This document shows positions 44,757 to 54,227 of a DNA stretch of 64,000 bases, one piece after another. The notes under the pieces are model-generated. The model was given only the letters and a program-made list of their open reading frames with translations. It ran no database searches and had not been told where the DNA came from. A program made the translations under genes and the position numbers. How positions within the stretch are numbered: position 1 is the first letter of the stretch; each line of letters starts with the position of its first letter. Source of the stretch: Paraburkholderia fungorum (GTDB taxonomy: Bacteria; Pseudomonadota; Gammaproteobacteria; Burkholderiales; Burkholderiaceae); contig NZ_FNKP01000003.1 in NCBI RefSeq assembly GCF_900099835.1, positions 1,178,001 to 1,242,000 of the forward strand. The letters are read 5' to 3'.

Positions 44757-46004
44757 TCAGAAACGATGCCGCAACGACACGTGCACGCCAAGCTGATGAT
44801 TGTTCGCCGACGGCGTCTGTCCGGTCAGCGCAGCAACGGCGGGTTGATCCAGAGAGTCTGTACCTGCCGCGTGTTCGTAGACGACGACGCCATAAATGTC
44901 GGTTCGTTGCGACAGCGAGTAATCCGCGCCCGCAGCGGCCAGGTGATAAACGGCGCTGCCCGCATTGCTCGCACCCGAGTTATGCGTGTAGCTGTACGAC
45001 ACGCCCCCCGACCACGCCGGCGAAAAGCGATACGACATGCTCGCTTCCGCGCTGTTGAACGTCGCGGTACCCGAGTAGTTGAACGGATTCGGACCGGCGT
45101 TGAGGTTGCCGAGGTTCTGGAACTGCGTGTTCGTGTACACGAGGTTGAACGTCGCCGCGCCTGCCTTGTACGACCCGCCCGCCGCGATGATCTGCAGCGC
45201 CTTCGCCGATGCATAGCCCGCGAAGCTCGGAATCGATTGCGCGGTAGTGTCCGAACCGATGCTGCCGAGGTTGTTGGTGGCGGCGGTTGTTCCCGAGTTG
45301 GCCTGGCTGCCGTAGAAGGAGAGGTTCGGGTCGCGTGCGTTCAAATACGCCGCAGCGACGGCAACGGGGCCGTTTGCGTACGACACGCCGAGCGAGTAGA
45401 TCTGCTTTTGCGTCGCGCTGCCGGCAACGCCGCCGACGCTATACACGCCGCCGAAGCTCAAGCCGTTGTACGAAGGGCTCAGGTAGCGGATCGAGTTGTT
45501 GCTGCGGCGAGTATTCGCGAGATTGTCGACGTCGCCGGCATGCGAAACCATGTACCCGCCCCATGTCGCCACGGCGGCGAACGGCTGCACGAACATGTCG
45601 ACGGCGTCGTACTGACGACCCAGTGTGACCGTGCCGAGCGTATTCGATTTCAGGCCCACGAAGGCCTGCCGTGCGAAGAGCGCGCCACCCAGGGCAATCG
45701 CGCCGGTGCCGCCGCCAAAGCCGTTTTCGAGCGTGAAGATCGCAGAGTTGCCGCCGCCGAGGTCTTCCGTTCCGCGAATGCCGAAGCGCGAACCGGTCAC
45801 GCCGGAAGTCGCCGCATCCTGGAAGGAGTACTGCGACGCGCCTTTCAATGCGCCGTTGCTGCGACCGGTTTGTGCATTGCTGGTATAGCTGAGGCCGACG
45901 TCGATGAGCCCGTATAAGGTCACGCTGCTTTGTGCGAATACCGGAGTAGAGAGAGTTGCCGCGACCGAGGTCACCAGCGCAGCGAAGGTTTTTGTCTTTG
46001 TCAT
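44757..46004 (-). CDS. Gram-negative general porin
   Basis: A 415-residue outer-membrane porin. Signal peptide (MTKTKTFAALVTSVAATL, cleavage after PVFA), then QSSVTLYGLIDVGLSYTSN, typical of Burkholderiales trimeric porins, and the C-terminal LGVHVSLRHRF aromatic ending. ATG at 46004 chosen. A TTG at 46013 would add three residues. It stands alone between the fec unit and the old yellow enzyme. Confidence 0.93.
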   Translation of the reverse strand: MTKTKTFAALVTSVAATLSTPVFAQSSVTLYGLIDVGLSYTSNAQTGRSNGALKGASQYSFQDAATSGVTGSRFGIRGTEDLGGGNSAIFTLENGFGGGTGAIALGGALFARQAFVGLKSNTLGTVTLGRQYDAVDMFVQPFAAVATWGGYMVSHAGDVDNLANTRRSNNSIRYLSPSYNGLSFGGVYSVGGVAGSATQKQIYSLGVSYANGPVAVAAAYLNARDPNLSFYGSQANSGTTAATNNLGSIGSDTTAQSIPSFAGYASAKALQIIAAGGSYKAGAATFNLVYTNTQFQNLGNLNAGPNPFNYSGTATFNSAEASMSYRFSPAWSGGVSYSYTHNSGASNAGSAVYHLAAAGADYSLSQRTDIYGVVVYEHAAGTDSLDQPAVAALTGQTPSANNHQLGVHVSLRHRF

Positions 46005-46328
46005 GTTATTCAATCAGATAGATCACCCGCGACTTCTTTTTTTGTGCGGGCGTGAACCCGGGTCGCGAGGGCGAAGTTTTTACCACGAAAGCAGGGCGGC
46101 GCGCGGGGAAATGACATGACTGACGTGAAAACACGTCAGTGGATCGGGCATGGGTTGCCGATGCAGAGCGCGGATTCGGCTCTCTGCTGACCTGTGAACG
46201 GCAGCACTCGCCCGATCGATGCGGTGGAAGGTGGAGGGCGTTACGTCGGTAAGCTTCTGTCGATCATGCGATTAACGTGCGGGTACGTGGCCGTCGATCG
46301 TCTGGATGATCGGCCACGTACCCGCGGT
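46005..46328. other. Intergenic region with a strong hairpin
   Basis: No gene. It should contain the porin promoter at its left end. The right end holds the 14-bp hairpin at 46280-46324. Confidence 0.6.
46280..46324 (-). terminator. Terminator-like hairpin after the old yellow enzyme gene
   Basis: CGGGTACGTGGCCG and its exact reverse complement form a 14-bp stem, with a 17-nt loop that pairs a little further. It begins 5 bp after the stop codon of the old yellow enzyme gene. There is no U-tract, so it may be a transcript-stabilising or attenuating hairpin rather than a standard terminator. Confidence 0.6.
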
Positions 46329-47444
46329 TCAGGCGACCGCCTCGGTTTCCGCTGCTCCGTGATAAGCAGGGAAGTCGGAATAGTGCTTTTCGTCGCCACC
46401 CCAGAACGCGGCGCGAACATAGGGCGTCAGCGGCAAGCCGTGCTTGAGGCGGTACGGCAGATCCGGGTTCGACGAGAAGTGACGTCCGAAGGCAACCAGG
46501 TCGGCGTCGCCGGACTTCACGATTGCTTCAGCGCTGGCGCCGTCGAAGCCGCCCGCCGCGATGATCGGCCCGGAAAAGTGCGGACGCAGGTAGTGGCTCG
46601 CAACCGGCGGATGACCTTCGTGCAACGTGTCGTCGCCCTTGATGCGCGGTTCGATCACGTGCAGGTAGGCGATCCTGTATTCGTCGAGCACCTTCGCGAC
46701 ATAGCTAAAGGTGGCTTCCGGGTCGCTGTCGGAGATGCCGCCCCATTCGCCGGACGGCGAAATACGTACGCCGACACGATCCGCGCCCCACACGGAAATG
46801 AGCGCTTCGACCGCTTCGCGCAGAAAGCGAACCCGGTTTTCAACCGGACCGCCGTAGGCATCGGTGCGCAGGTTGGTGCCGTCCTGAATGAACTGATCGA
46901 CGAGATAGCCGTTTGCGCCATGCAGTTCGACGCCGTCGAAACCGGCATCTAGCGCGCGTTGAGCGGCCACCCGGAATTCCTCGATGATGCCGGGGATTTC
47001 TTCGATGTCGAGTGCGCGATGGGGCGAGGCGGGCACGAAACCGTCCTTCGTCAGCGCGACGCCTTCGAACGGAACGACCGACGGCGCAACCGGATCGACA
47101 CCGCCTGTCATTTCGACGTGGCTTTGACGTCCACCGTGAATCAGTTGCATGAAGACGCGGCCGCCTTTCGCGTGAACGGCGTTGGCGATCGCTTTCCAGC
47201 CGGCCACCTGGCCGTCGTGGTAGAAGCTGGCCGCGCCCAGATACGAGCGCGCCGTCTCGGAGATGCTGACGCCTTCGATCACTTCGAGGCCGCCTTCCGA
47301 TGCGCGTTGGCCGTAGAAGTCGGCCATCATCGGGCTTGGAATGTCGCCGGGCTGAATGGTGCGCAGGCGGGTCATCGGGGCGAGAACAACGCGATGCGAC
47401 AGTGTGTAAGCGCCGACCTTCGTAGGGGTGAACAAGTTAGCCAT
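46329..47444 (-). CDS. Old yellow enzyme-type alkene reductase (NemA-like)
   Basis: A 371-residue FMN-dependent ene-reductase. It starts with NLFTPTKVGAYTLSHRVVLAPMTRLR, has MQLIHGGRQSH (substrate side), GVELHGANGYLVDQFIQDG, RTDAYGGPVENR and GDADLVAFGRHFSSNPDLP. It reduces activated C=C bonds or nitro-esters with NAD(P)H. The start at 47444 (MANLFTP) has GGAAAGATC upstream. The longer frame from 47549 is unsupported. A TetR-type nemR regulator is not seen beside it. Confidence 0.92.
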   Translation of the reverse strand: MANLFTPTKVGAYTLSHRVVLAPMTRLRTIQPGDIPSPMMADFYGQRASEGGLEVIEGVSISETARSYLGAASFYHDGQVAGWKAIANAVHAKGGRVFMQLIHGGRQSHVEMTGGVDPVAPSVVPFEGVALTKDGFVPASPHRALDIEEIPGIIEEFRVAAQRALDAGFDGVELHGANGYLVDQFIQDGTNLRTDAYGGPVENRVRFLREAVEALISVWGADRVGVRISPSGEWGGISDSDPEATFSYVAKVLDEYRIAYLHVIEPRIKGDDTLHEGHPPVASHYLRPHFSGPIIAAGGFDGASAEAIVKSGDADLVAFGRHFSSNPDLPYRLKHGLPLTPYVRAAFWGGDEKHYSDFPAYHGAAETEAVA

Positions 47445-47821
47445 GATCTTTCCTTTACCGGTTAGTGAGCATCTGAATGCGGTTCGCGTCGACCGTCGAA
47501 CGAGCGGCTTGTCCATTTCCGGCATCCTTGCGATATAGATAAAACGCATGGGTCGTCAATGATTGTGGAGCCGTATTTCCGTTTCGAGGATCGTTTCGTT
47601 GCCGCCTGACAGGTAATCTAGGCTCGGCCGATAAGAAATAAAAAGACTTTAGAGGCTGGGTGGCATGCCTGAAAGGCATGGTATGAGGGTGAGGTTCTGG
47701 TGAAGCGAGGTGCAGCGGCGTCCGCTGCGGGCCGAGTGGTTGGCGCTACGTCTGGATTTGAATGCGGGCGCCGGATCGGGACGAATGACTCGTTGGCCGA
47801 CCCGTGTTTTGAAATGCGATA
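47445..47821. other. Intergenic region between the old yellow enzyme and an MFS gene
   Basis: No convincing gene. It holds the old yellow enzyme promoter at its left side and a 6-bp hairpin (CATGCC/GGCATG) at 47664-47680. No operator was recognised. Confidence 0.5.
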
Positions 47822-49015
47822 TCAGGCCGAACTTGCGCGCGCACGCCGCGAAATAACGAGCGACATCCAGCAAAACCCCGCGCTAATAGCCCCTACGACG
47901 CCGCCAAACGAGCCTATCCAGGGCAGTCCGAAGTCATGCGCGATGTGATTGCCGAGCAGCGCGCCCGCACCGATGCCGACGTTATAGAGCCCTGAAAAAA
48001 GCGACACGGCCAGATCCGTTGCGTCGGGTGCCAGTTCCAGTACCTGGGCCTGCATCGCAAGGCCGAAGGAGATGATCACTCCGCCCCACAGCAAAATGTG
48101 AAGCGACAACGTACCGATGGTCAACGCGAAAGGGAAAAGCAGCAGCAGGCAGGCTGGCAGCAATGCCACCGTGGTCAACAGAAACCGGTGAGGTTGCTTC
48201 GGGTAAAAGCGCCCGAAGCAGATTGCCGCTGGCATGCCGGCTACGCCAAACAGAACCAGCAAATAGGTGATGCGCGCGTTGCTCGCGTGATTCACGAGGT
48301 GCGCGAACGGTTCGAGGTACGTGTAGACGGAAAAATGAGCGGTGACGGTGAGCACCGTCACGGCGTAAAGAACCATCAGCATCGGCGTCTTCAGCAGCTT
48401 CGGCAGGCTTCGCAGCGACCCGGCGCGCTCGCTCGGCAGCAACGGAAGCGTGACCCACAGCGCGGCCATCACCACTACCGCTGCACACGCGATGATCTGA
48501 AAAGTCGTGCGCCATCCCAGCGCTTCGCCGATCACGCGGCCAATGGGAATGCCTGCCACCATCGCAATCGATGTGCCGACTGACAGGAAACCCAGCGCGC
48601 GACTTTTGTCCTTGGGCGGCACCAGTCGCACGACCATCGCGACAGAAACGGACCAGAAGATCGCGTGTGCGAACGCGATGCCGATCCTTCCTATCATCAA
48701 TATCGTGAAGTTGGGCGCGACGCCCGTGATGACGTGGCTGACGATGAAAATCGCCAGGACCTGCATCAGCAGCTTGCGCCTTTCGACGTTGCGCACGAGC
48801 AGCATCAGCGGCATGGACGCGAGGGCGACGGTCCACGCATAGATGGTCAGCATCAGCCCGACGTTGGTCGGTTCCATGTCGAGGCTGTTGCCGATTGCGG
48901 TGAGCAGGCCGACGGGGACGAACTCAGTGGTGTTGAAAACGAATGCCGACAATGTCAGCGCGAATACGCCCCACCAGGGCCGTTTGAAATAGGAGAAGTC
49001 GGTTGTTGCCATCAT
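47822..49015 (-). CDS. MFS transporter, sugar-efflux/AraJ-SotB-like
   Basis: A 397-residue, 12-helix efflux-type permease of the DHA1 family. Features are NTTEFVPVGLLTAIGNSLDM in the first loop, VERRKLLMQVLAIF after helix 2, and RIGIAFAHAIFWSVSVAMVVRLVPPKDKSRALG, typical of SotB/YdeA. The start is at the Met pair at 49015/49012. The open frame continues upstream to 49273 without family-like sequence. It probably exports sugars or inducers such as arabinose. No partner gene is adjacent. Confidence 0.86.
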   Translation of the reverse strand: MMATTDFSYFKRPWWGVFALTLSAFVFNTTEFVPVGLLTAIGNSLDMEPTNVGLMLTIYAWTVALASMPLMLLVRNVERRKLLMQVLAIFIVSHVITGVAPNFTILMIGRIGIAFAHAIFWSVSVAMVVRLVPPKDKSRALGFLSVGTSIAMVAGIPIGRVIGEALGWRTTFQIIACAAVVVMAALWVTLPLLPSERAGSLRSLPKLLKTPMLMVLYAVTVLTVTAHFSVYTYLEPFAHLVNHASNARITYLLVLFGVAGMPAAICFGRFYPKQPHRFLLTTVALLPACLLLLFPFALTIGTLSLHILLWGGVIISFGLAMQAQVLELAPDATDLAVSLFSGLYNVGIGAGALLGNHIAHDFGLPWIGSFGGVVGAISAGFCWMSLVISRRARASSA

Positions 49016-49457
49016 GAGACCAGGTGGCGCGCTGACAGCACGAATGATGTCAGTCGGCGCAAGACGGGGACGCGCTTTGTTTCCGAAGCGAACGTAGACG
49101 ATATCAGATGACCCCGCCGGATAGCGTCGTCGAGGCGAGCTCGCCGCTGCAAAGGTCATGCCGGGTCGCAGATTGCCGGCCGATTGGTTCTCCTTCGCTG
49201 GAGTTTCGGTTTCGATGTTCCGGCACGCAAATTCCGTATACGGGTACGACAGAAGTTCAAGGTTTTCGGCCATATCGGTAGTCGCACCGATTTGGTGGCC
49301 TATGCTTCACTGCAGCATAAAGACGTCGTGAGCGTGCGTCCGGAAAAAGTCGTCCTGATCCGTTCGGGGCGTGGAGAAACGCGTCTTGCCGCGCTACGCC
49401 GCAAGTGGCCGCTTGCGGAACCCATCCGATAATTAGCGAGTCGAGAGGTCTTTTCCA
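49016..49457. other. Intergenic region with a possible gene fragment
   Basis: No intact gene. A plus-strand frame near 49250-49432 reads FGHIGSRTDLVAYASLQHKD, with an orderly C-terminus, which loosely resembles the end of a HAD-type phosphatase. It has no plausible start or N-terminal half, so it may be the tail of a decayed gene. Confidence 0.35.
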
Positions 49458-50501
49458 ATGAGTACGCCAAATGATGTTGGACGGCGGACATCGTCCGGTC
49501 AGGGAAGCTTCTGGTCTGCGCTGAAAACGCACTCTGATTCCCGGAAAACCGTCACACATTCACCAGAATCAGGCAGAAAAATATTTCGGAACAGTATTGG
49601 CACTCTCTACTCGGGCGTGCTCCACGGCGTGAAATATTTTCTTCCCGATTCGGTTTTCTTATTCCTTTCACATCGCAGAAGAGTCGGGCGGTTTCCGAAC
49701 CTGCGGAATCCGGCAACCTTCAACGAAATCATTCTGGATCGTTGTCTGCATCCCGATCCGTTATGGAGCGTGCTGGCGGACAAGCTCGCGGTTCGGGAAT
49801 ATGTGAAGGAGAAGATCGGGGAAAAGTACCTGATTCCCTTGATAGCCGTGCCCGACGTTTTTACGCAGGAGGTGTTTGATACGCTTCCTGAGTCGTTTGT
49901 CATGAAAGCGAATCACGGATGCGGATTCGTCAAAGTGGTATGGAACAAAGCCGATGTTTCGTTTGGAGAGCTTCAGCAACTCGCGGATCAATGGCTCAGC
50001 ACCGATTTCTCCGTTGCCTCTCGCGAACGGCACTACCGGCCAATCAAGCCGCGAATCTACTTCGAGAAGTTACTGACCGACCGAAGCGGCAAGGTGCCTC
50101 CCGATTACAAAATAAACATCTTCGATCGCGAACAGGGCGAACCGGTGATCTATACCGGCGTGGTTTCAGACCGCTTCGGCACGCCGCATCACGATTTCTA
50201 CGATACCCAATGGAATCCGCTGCATATCGCAGCGGCGGGCTATCCGTGCAGTGACGATCCCGCCGGGCGCCCTGCCAACTGGGGCGAAGTCGTCGACGTT
50301 GCCACGCGTTTGTCGGAGGGCCTTGGATATGTTCGCGTAGACCTATACGCGTACGACAACGAAATCTTCTTTGGAGAATTGACCTTCACCCCAGGTGCGG
50401 GTGTGACGCGTTTCTCGCAAGACAGCTTCGATTACGAGTGGGGGCAACTGATCAGGACCATGCCCTCGTCGCGAGAGGCAAACTTCGTTCGCAAGTCGTA
50501 A
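49458..50501 (+). CDS. TupA-like ATP-grasp protein
   Basis: A 347-residue ATP-grasp enzyme of the TupA-like group. Seen are PATFNEIILDRCLHPDPLW, KYLIPLIAVPDVF, the nucleotide-binding FVMKANHGCGFVKVVWN, YFEKLLTD, PPDYKINIFD and the metal-binding VRVDLYAYDNEIFFGELTFT. TupA-like proteins ligate carboxylates to amines or hydroxyls in cell-surface glycan and teichuronopeptide-type synthesis. Here it heads a plus-strand cluster with a DUF6875-type protein and a di-iron MBL protein. The N-terminal 40 residues are poorly conserved. Substrate unknown. Confidence 0.82.
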   Translation: MSTPNDVGRRTSSGQGSFWSALKTHSDSRKTVTHSPESGRKIFRNSIGTLYSGVLHGVKYFLPDSVFLFLSHRRRVGRFPNLRNPATFNEIILDRCLHPDPLWSVLADKLAVREYVKEKIGEKYLIPLIAVPDVFTQEVFDTLPESFVMKANHGCGFVKVVWNKADVSFGELQQLADQWLSTDFSVASRERHYRPIKPRIYFEKLLTDRSGKVPPDYKINIFDREQGEPVIYTGVVSDRFGTPHHDFYDTQWNPLHIAAAGYPCSDDPAGRPANWGEVVDVATRLSEGLGYVRVDLYAYDNEIFFGELTFTPGAGVTRFSQDSFDYEWGQLIRTMPSSREANFVRKS

Positions 50502-50628
50502 AGCGACGAATCGTGGCGGGTATATCGAAAGACACGCGCGTTGTGAAGCGCGTGTCAGATCGATGTTTCGCCCGTGTTTGCCGATCTGCTTCTGACTTTC
50601 CCGAAACCCGCGAATAGTGAGGTTGACC

Positions 50629-51234
50629 ATGGCAACACGCCTGTCAGCGTCGGAAAGTATTTCTTTCGAAGAAGCGTTGACTGACGAGTGCTTCTCCCGA
50701 ATCCTCAGATGGATCGAGAGTTTCCTATGCGCTCCCAACACCGAACTAGGGCGCCTGGGCGACGTATGTCCGTTCGCCAGAACGGCGGTATTAAAGCGCT
50801 CTATAGAGTTCTACTGGAATCACTCTTCGAGCATACAATGTCTTTCCGATGACATTGAAGTGCATAGGGAAGAGTTTCTGCAGGGCGGAGGCAGGGACGA
50901 TATCTATCGTTGCCGAATTATTGTCCCGGACCGGCTTGGCGACGTGTCCAGCGCAATCGAGTATGTTCAGAAGCAACTCAAGCCCACGTTTGTCGAGCAT
51001 CATCTGATGATCGGGCAGTTCTTTCCCGATTGCGACGAACCGGGTTTGCGGAACAAGGCATTTCGTCCGTTGCAAACTCCGGTTCCGCTGATTGCGATTC
51101 GCAATATGGTGCCGACAGACATCGCATTTCTGTATGGCAACGAGCAGTACGTGAGCGCGTATATGAAAAAATTCGGGAGCCGCGGAACGATTGCCCTTCG
51201 GCAATATGAAGCGACCATGGAGACGACAAAATGA
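50629..51234 (+). CDS. DUF6875-like protein
   Basis: A 201-residue soluble protein with the pattern LGRLGDVCPFARTAVLKRSI (Cys 47), which I recognise as the DUF6875 type found in biosynthetic gene clusters, and FRPLQTPVPLIAIRNMVPTD. No signal peptide or membrane helix. The ATG at 50629 follows GAGGTTGACC. An upstream in-frame start at 50617 is less likely. Its stop overlaps the next start by 4 nt (ATGA). Function unknown. The family name is from memory and should be checked. Confidence 0.6.
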   Translation: MATRLSASESISFEEALTDECFSRILRWIESFLCAPNTELGRLGDVCPFARTAVLKRSIEFYWNHSSSIQCLSDDIEVHREEFLQGGGRDDIYRCRIIVPDRLGDVSSAIEYVQKQLKPTFVEHHLMIGQFFPDCDEPGLRNKAFRPLQTPVPLIAIRNMVPTDIAFLYGNEQYVSAYMKKFGSRGTIALRQYEATMETTK

Positions 51235-51953
51235 GCTTATCGAAAGTCGATATATTTGCCGATCATATTGTCCGGCACAGCACGTATATCGAAAAGATCA
51301 ATCTGAGCTTCTCCCAGTTCTTCATCAAGTCAGCTTCGGGCACGCTCTGTATCGAGACGGGTTCGCGCGGTGACTTTCCGCTGCTGAAGTCGAATCTGCT
51401 TTCGGCAGGAATCGATGTGGCGTCGGTGGGCAGCCTGATCGTGCCGCACTTCGAAGACGATGAAATGGGTGCGCTTCCGGAGTTTCTCGCGCTCAACAAG
51501 TCGCTGGTTGCTTATGCCCACCCGATTTGCGCGCATGCGCTCGGCGACATCTTCTCCGTCAAAACGAAGCTTTTCAAAGACGAGACACCAATCAAGATCA
51601 ACGACGAAGTGATCATTCCGATCTTCGCCAAGCATGTTCATCAGTGGGACGCGCTGGTGATTTATGTGCCACGTTTCAAGGCGCTTTTTTCATCGGACAT
51701 CTTCATGAGTTTCGGTACCGTTGACGACAAGTGGGCGAACCCGGTGGAGAAGATGATTTCGTCGATTGAGGAGTCGGGATACCTGCCGTCCATCGAGTAC
51801 CTGCATTCCGTTTTGATCAAGATAAGGAAATACGATATCGAAACGATATTTCCGATGCACGGTCCTGCCATTCAGGACAATGCTGGCGCAGCGATCGATG
51901 GACTGATCGAGTACTGCGTGAAGAATCGCGTCAAGGAAGCGGTCGACGGATGA
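51231..51953 (+). CDS. Stand-alone di-iron MBL-fold (ODP-like) protein
   Basis: A 240-residue metallo-beta-lactamase-fold protein of the flavodiiron/ODP type. All ligand positions are visible: His 73-x-Glu 75-x-Asp 77 (VPHFEDDEMGAL), His 135/137 (AKHVHQWD), Asp 156 (SSDIFMSFG) and His 210 (FPMHGPAIQ). Flavodiiron proteins reduce O2 or NO but carry a flavodoxin domain, which is absent here, so it may be an oxygen sensor or use another donor. It is coupled to the DUF6875 gene by a 4-nt overlap. Confidence 0.8.
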   Translation: MSLSKVDIFADHIVRHSTYIEKINLSFSQFFIKSASGTLCIETGSRGDFPLLKSNLLSAGIDVASVGSLIVPHFEDDEMGALPEFLALNKSLVAYAHPICAHALGDIFSVKTKLFKDETPIKINDEVIIPIFAKHVHQWDALVIYVPRFKALFSSDIFMSFGTVDDKWANPVEKMISSIEESGYLPSIEYLHSVLIKIRKYDIETIFPMHGPAIQDNAGAAIDGLIEYCVKNRVKEAVDG

Positions 51954-52119
51954 ACCGCATGGAGTGCGGAAATGTACTCGTCTCGCGGTCAGTAGTCTGA
52001 TCCGCAACCCTCCCGCCGACATCGCCCGATACGGATTCGCGCCGCGTCCGGCAGATATTCCGTCGATTTGTTAATCTCATGCAGGAGCAAATATCCCAAC
52101 CATACAAGGAGCTTCCTGC

Positions 52120-52995
52120 ATGAGCAATTCTTCCGACTATGTCCCGCCGACAGTCTGGAGCTGGAACAAAGATAGCGGCGGCCGCTTCGCGAACATCAAC
52201 CGCCCGGTGTCGGGGGCGACGCATCAGAAAGACCTGCCGGTCGGACGCCATCCTCTGCAGCTCTATTCGCTGGCAACGCCGAACGGCGTAAAGGTCACGG
52301 TGATGCTGGAAGAGCTGCTGGCCCTCGGCCACAGTGGCGCGGAGTACGACGCGTGGCTCATCAGGATCGGCGAGGGCGATCAGTTCGGCAGCGGCTTCGT
52401 CGGCGTGAATCCGAACTCCAAGATTCCCGCGCTGCTGGATCGCAGCGGTTCGGAGCCGGTTCGGGTGTTCGAATCAGGCGCAATTCTGCTTTATCTCGCC
52501 GAGAAATTTGGCGCGTTTCTGCCGGGCGAATCCGCTGCGCGTGCCGAGTGCCTGTCATGGCTGTTCTGGCAAATGGGAAGCGCGCCTTACCTGGGCGGTG
52601 GTTTTGGGCATTTCTACGCGTACGCACCCAGCAAAATCGAATATGCGATCGACCGGTTCACGATGGAAACCAAGCGACAGCTCGACGTGCTCGACAAGCA
52701 GCTCGCCACGCACGAATACATCGCGGGCAGTGAATACACGATCGCCGATATCGCAATCTGGCCGTGGTATGGCGGTCTGGTAAAAGGATGGCTTTACGAG
52801 GCGGCCGAGTTCCTGTCGGTGCAGGATTACAGGCACGTGCGGCGCTGGGCCGACGCAATCGGAGAACGTCCGGCCGTGCAGCGCGGACGGATGGTGAATC
52901 GCGTGTTCGGTGAGCCTTCAAGTCAATTGCACGAACGCCACGACGCTGGCGATTTCGCAATCAATACGCAAGACAAGCTTGCCGCGCAGAAGTAA
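52120..52995 (+). CDS. yghU: Glutathione S-transferase-like disulfide-bond oxidoreductase YghU
   Basis: A 291-residue GST of the Nu class. It begins with YVPPTVWSWNKDSGGRFANINRPVSGATH, diagnostic for YghU, then the thioredoxin-like domain with LYSLATPNGVKVTVMLEEL and VNPNSKIPALLD, and the helical domain with FWQMGSAPYLGGGFGHFY. It reduces disulfides using two glutathiones. The gene stands alone. The ATG at 52120 follows AAGGAGC. Confidence 0.92.
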   Translation: MSNSSDYVPPTVWSWNKDSGGRFANINRPVSGATHQKDLPVGRHPLQLYSLATPNGVKVTVMLEELLALGHSGAEYDAWLIRIGEGDQFGSGFVGVNPNSKIPALLDRSGSEPVRVFESGAILLYLAEKFGAFLPGESAARAECLSWLFWQMGSAPYLGGGFGHFYAYAPSKIEYAIDRFTMETKRQLDVLDKQLATHEYIAGSEYTIADIAIWPWYGGLVKGWLYEAAEFLSVQDYRHVRRWADAIGERPAVQRGRMVNRVFGEPSSQLHERHDAGDFAINTQDKLAAQK

Positions 52996-53106
52996 GTCGC
53001 AGCTTTTCCAGTAGCTGAATCGCCTGCTGTGACGCAGGCAGACACACGCGCGGTCGGGCACCGCGCAGCGCTGCCCGGGTTGCAATAGCCCGGGCAGTGC
53101 CGAATC

Positions 53107-53931
53107 TTATTTCGACGATTCGTTCCAGGCCGGCAACGTCGCTCCGTGATAAACGGAGAGAATTTCCTTCTCGACGTTCGGCTGCTGATAGCTTTCAACC
53201 AGCGCTTGCACCCAAGGAGCTTTGGCGTCTTTTTCGTTCACGGCGAGGAAGTTGCGATACGGGTTGCCCGCCACCTTTTCCTGCGCAATGCGCTCTTGCG
53301 GAATCTTGATTCCGGCCTTGATCGCCCAGTCCGTGTTGATCACCGCCGCATCGAGATCGCCGATCGCGCGGCCTACGATACCTGCGTCCAGTTCCTTGAT
53401 ATGAATGTTCTTCGGGTTATCCGCGATGTCGCGAATCGTGGGCAGAAGCGCCACATCGGCGCGCAGCTTGATCAGCCCCAGACTTTGCAGCAGCAACAGT
53501 GAGCGGCCTTCGTTGCTGGGGTCGTTCGGCACGCCGATGGTTGCCCCATTCGGCAGATCGGCAACCGATTTCACCTTGCGTGAATAGAGGCCGATAGGTT
53601 GGACGTAGGTGTAGCCCACCGGCACGATTTGATAGCCGCGAGCCTTGATTTGCGCATCCAGATAGGGCTTATGCTGGAACGAGTTGGCGTCGAGGTCGTG
53701 CTGGGATAACGCTTCATTCGGCTGCGTATAGTCGTTGAAGGTCGTGATCTTGATCGTCAGGCCGTGTTTTGCAGCGTTCGCGGCTACGACACGCCACACG
53801 TCCTCGTCTTCGCCGGACATGATGCCGACGCGCAAGGTTTGATCGGCCGCCTGCGCTGCCTGATTGATTGCCAGGCTGCTACTCAACGCCACCACGGCGA
53901 GCATCGCTCGAATAAATGTTTGTCTTTTCAT
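53107..53931 (-). CDS. MetQ/NlpA family binding protein
   Basis: A 274-residue substrate-binding protein of the methionine (MetQ) type. Seen are the hallmark LDANSFQHKPYLDAQIK, GLYSRKVKSVADLPNGATIGVPNDPSNEGRSLLLLQ and NTDWAIKAGI. It has a signal peptide (RAMLAVVALSSSLAINQAAQA) but no lipobox Cys, so it is soluble and periplasmic. Start at 53931 (MKRQTFIRAM). No metN or metI gene is adjacent. It may feed a distant MetNI or be a specialised orphan. Confidence 0.88.
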   Translation of the reverse strand: MKRQTFIRAMLAVVALSSSLAINQAAQAADQTLRVGIMSGEDEDVWRVVAANAAKHGLTIKITTFNDYTQPNEALSQHDLDANSFQHKPYLDAQIKARGYQIVPVGYTYVQPIGLYSRKVKSVADLPNGATIGVPNDPSNEGRSLLLLQSLGLIKLRADVALLPTIRDIADNPKNIHIKELDAGIVGRAIGDLDAAVINTDWAIKAGIKIPQERIAQEKVAGNPYRNFLAVNEKDAKAPWVQALVESYQQPNVEKEILSVYHGATLPAWNESSK

Positions 53932-54227
53932 TTTTGAAGGTGTGTTCGTGTTTTTGCAAACGACATGTTGCAAACGATGTAGATGCTAGAGAACAGGGGC
54001 ACCTGCTGACAAATACATAAGTGCGAAATGCTATGCAGGTTCCCATATATACGAATTGCCTCCAGGCCGGCTCGCAGTTCATAACCCGCTTCATAACGAT
54101 ATGTCAACTCGATGTTTCCAGTCCGCCGCGAATCCTGCCATGCTGGCTTTTACGACGTGCGCAGGTTCTGCAGGCGACGCTCAGTCATTGTTCCTCTATC
54201 AATCGCAGTGCCCAACCCTTATCGATC

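Noticed and set aside
44766..45917. 383-codon plus-strand frame opposite the porin
   Set aside because: The porin on the other strand has a signal peptide and family termini. This frame has neither.
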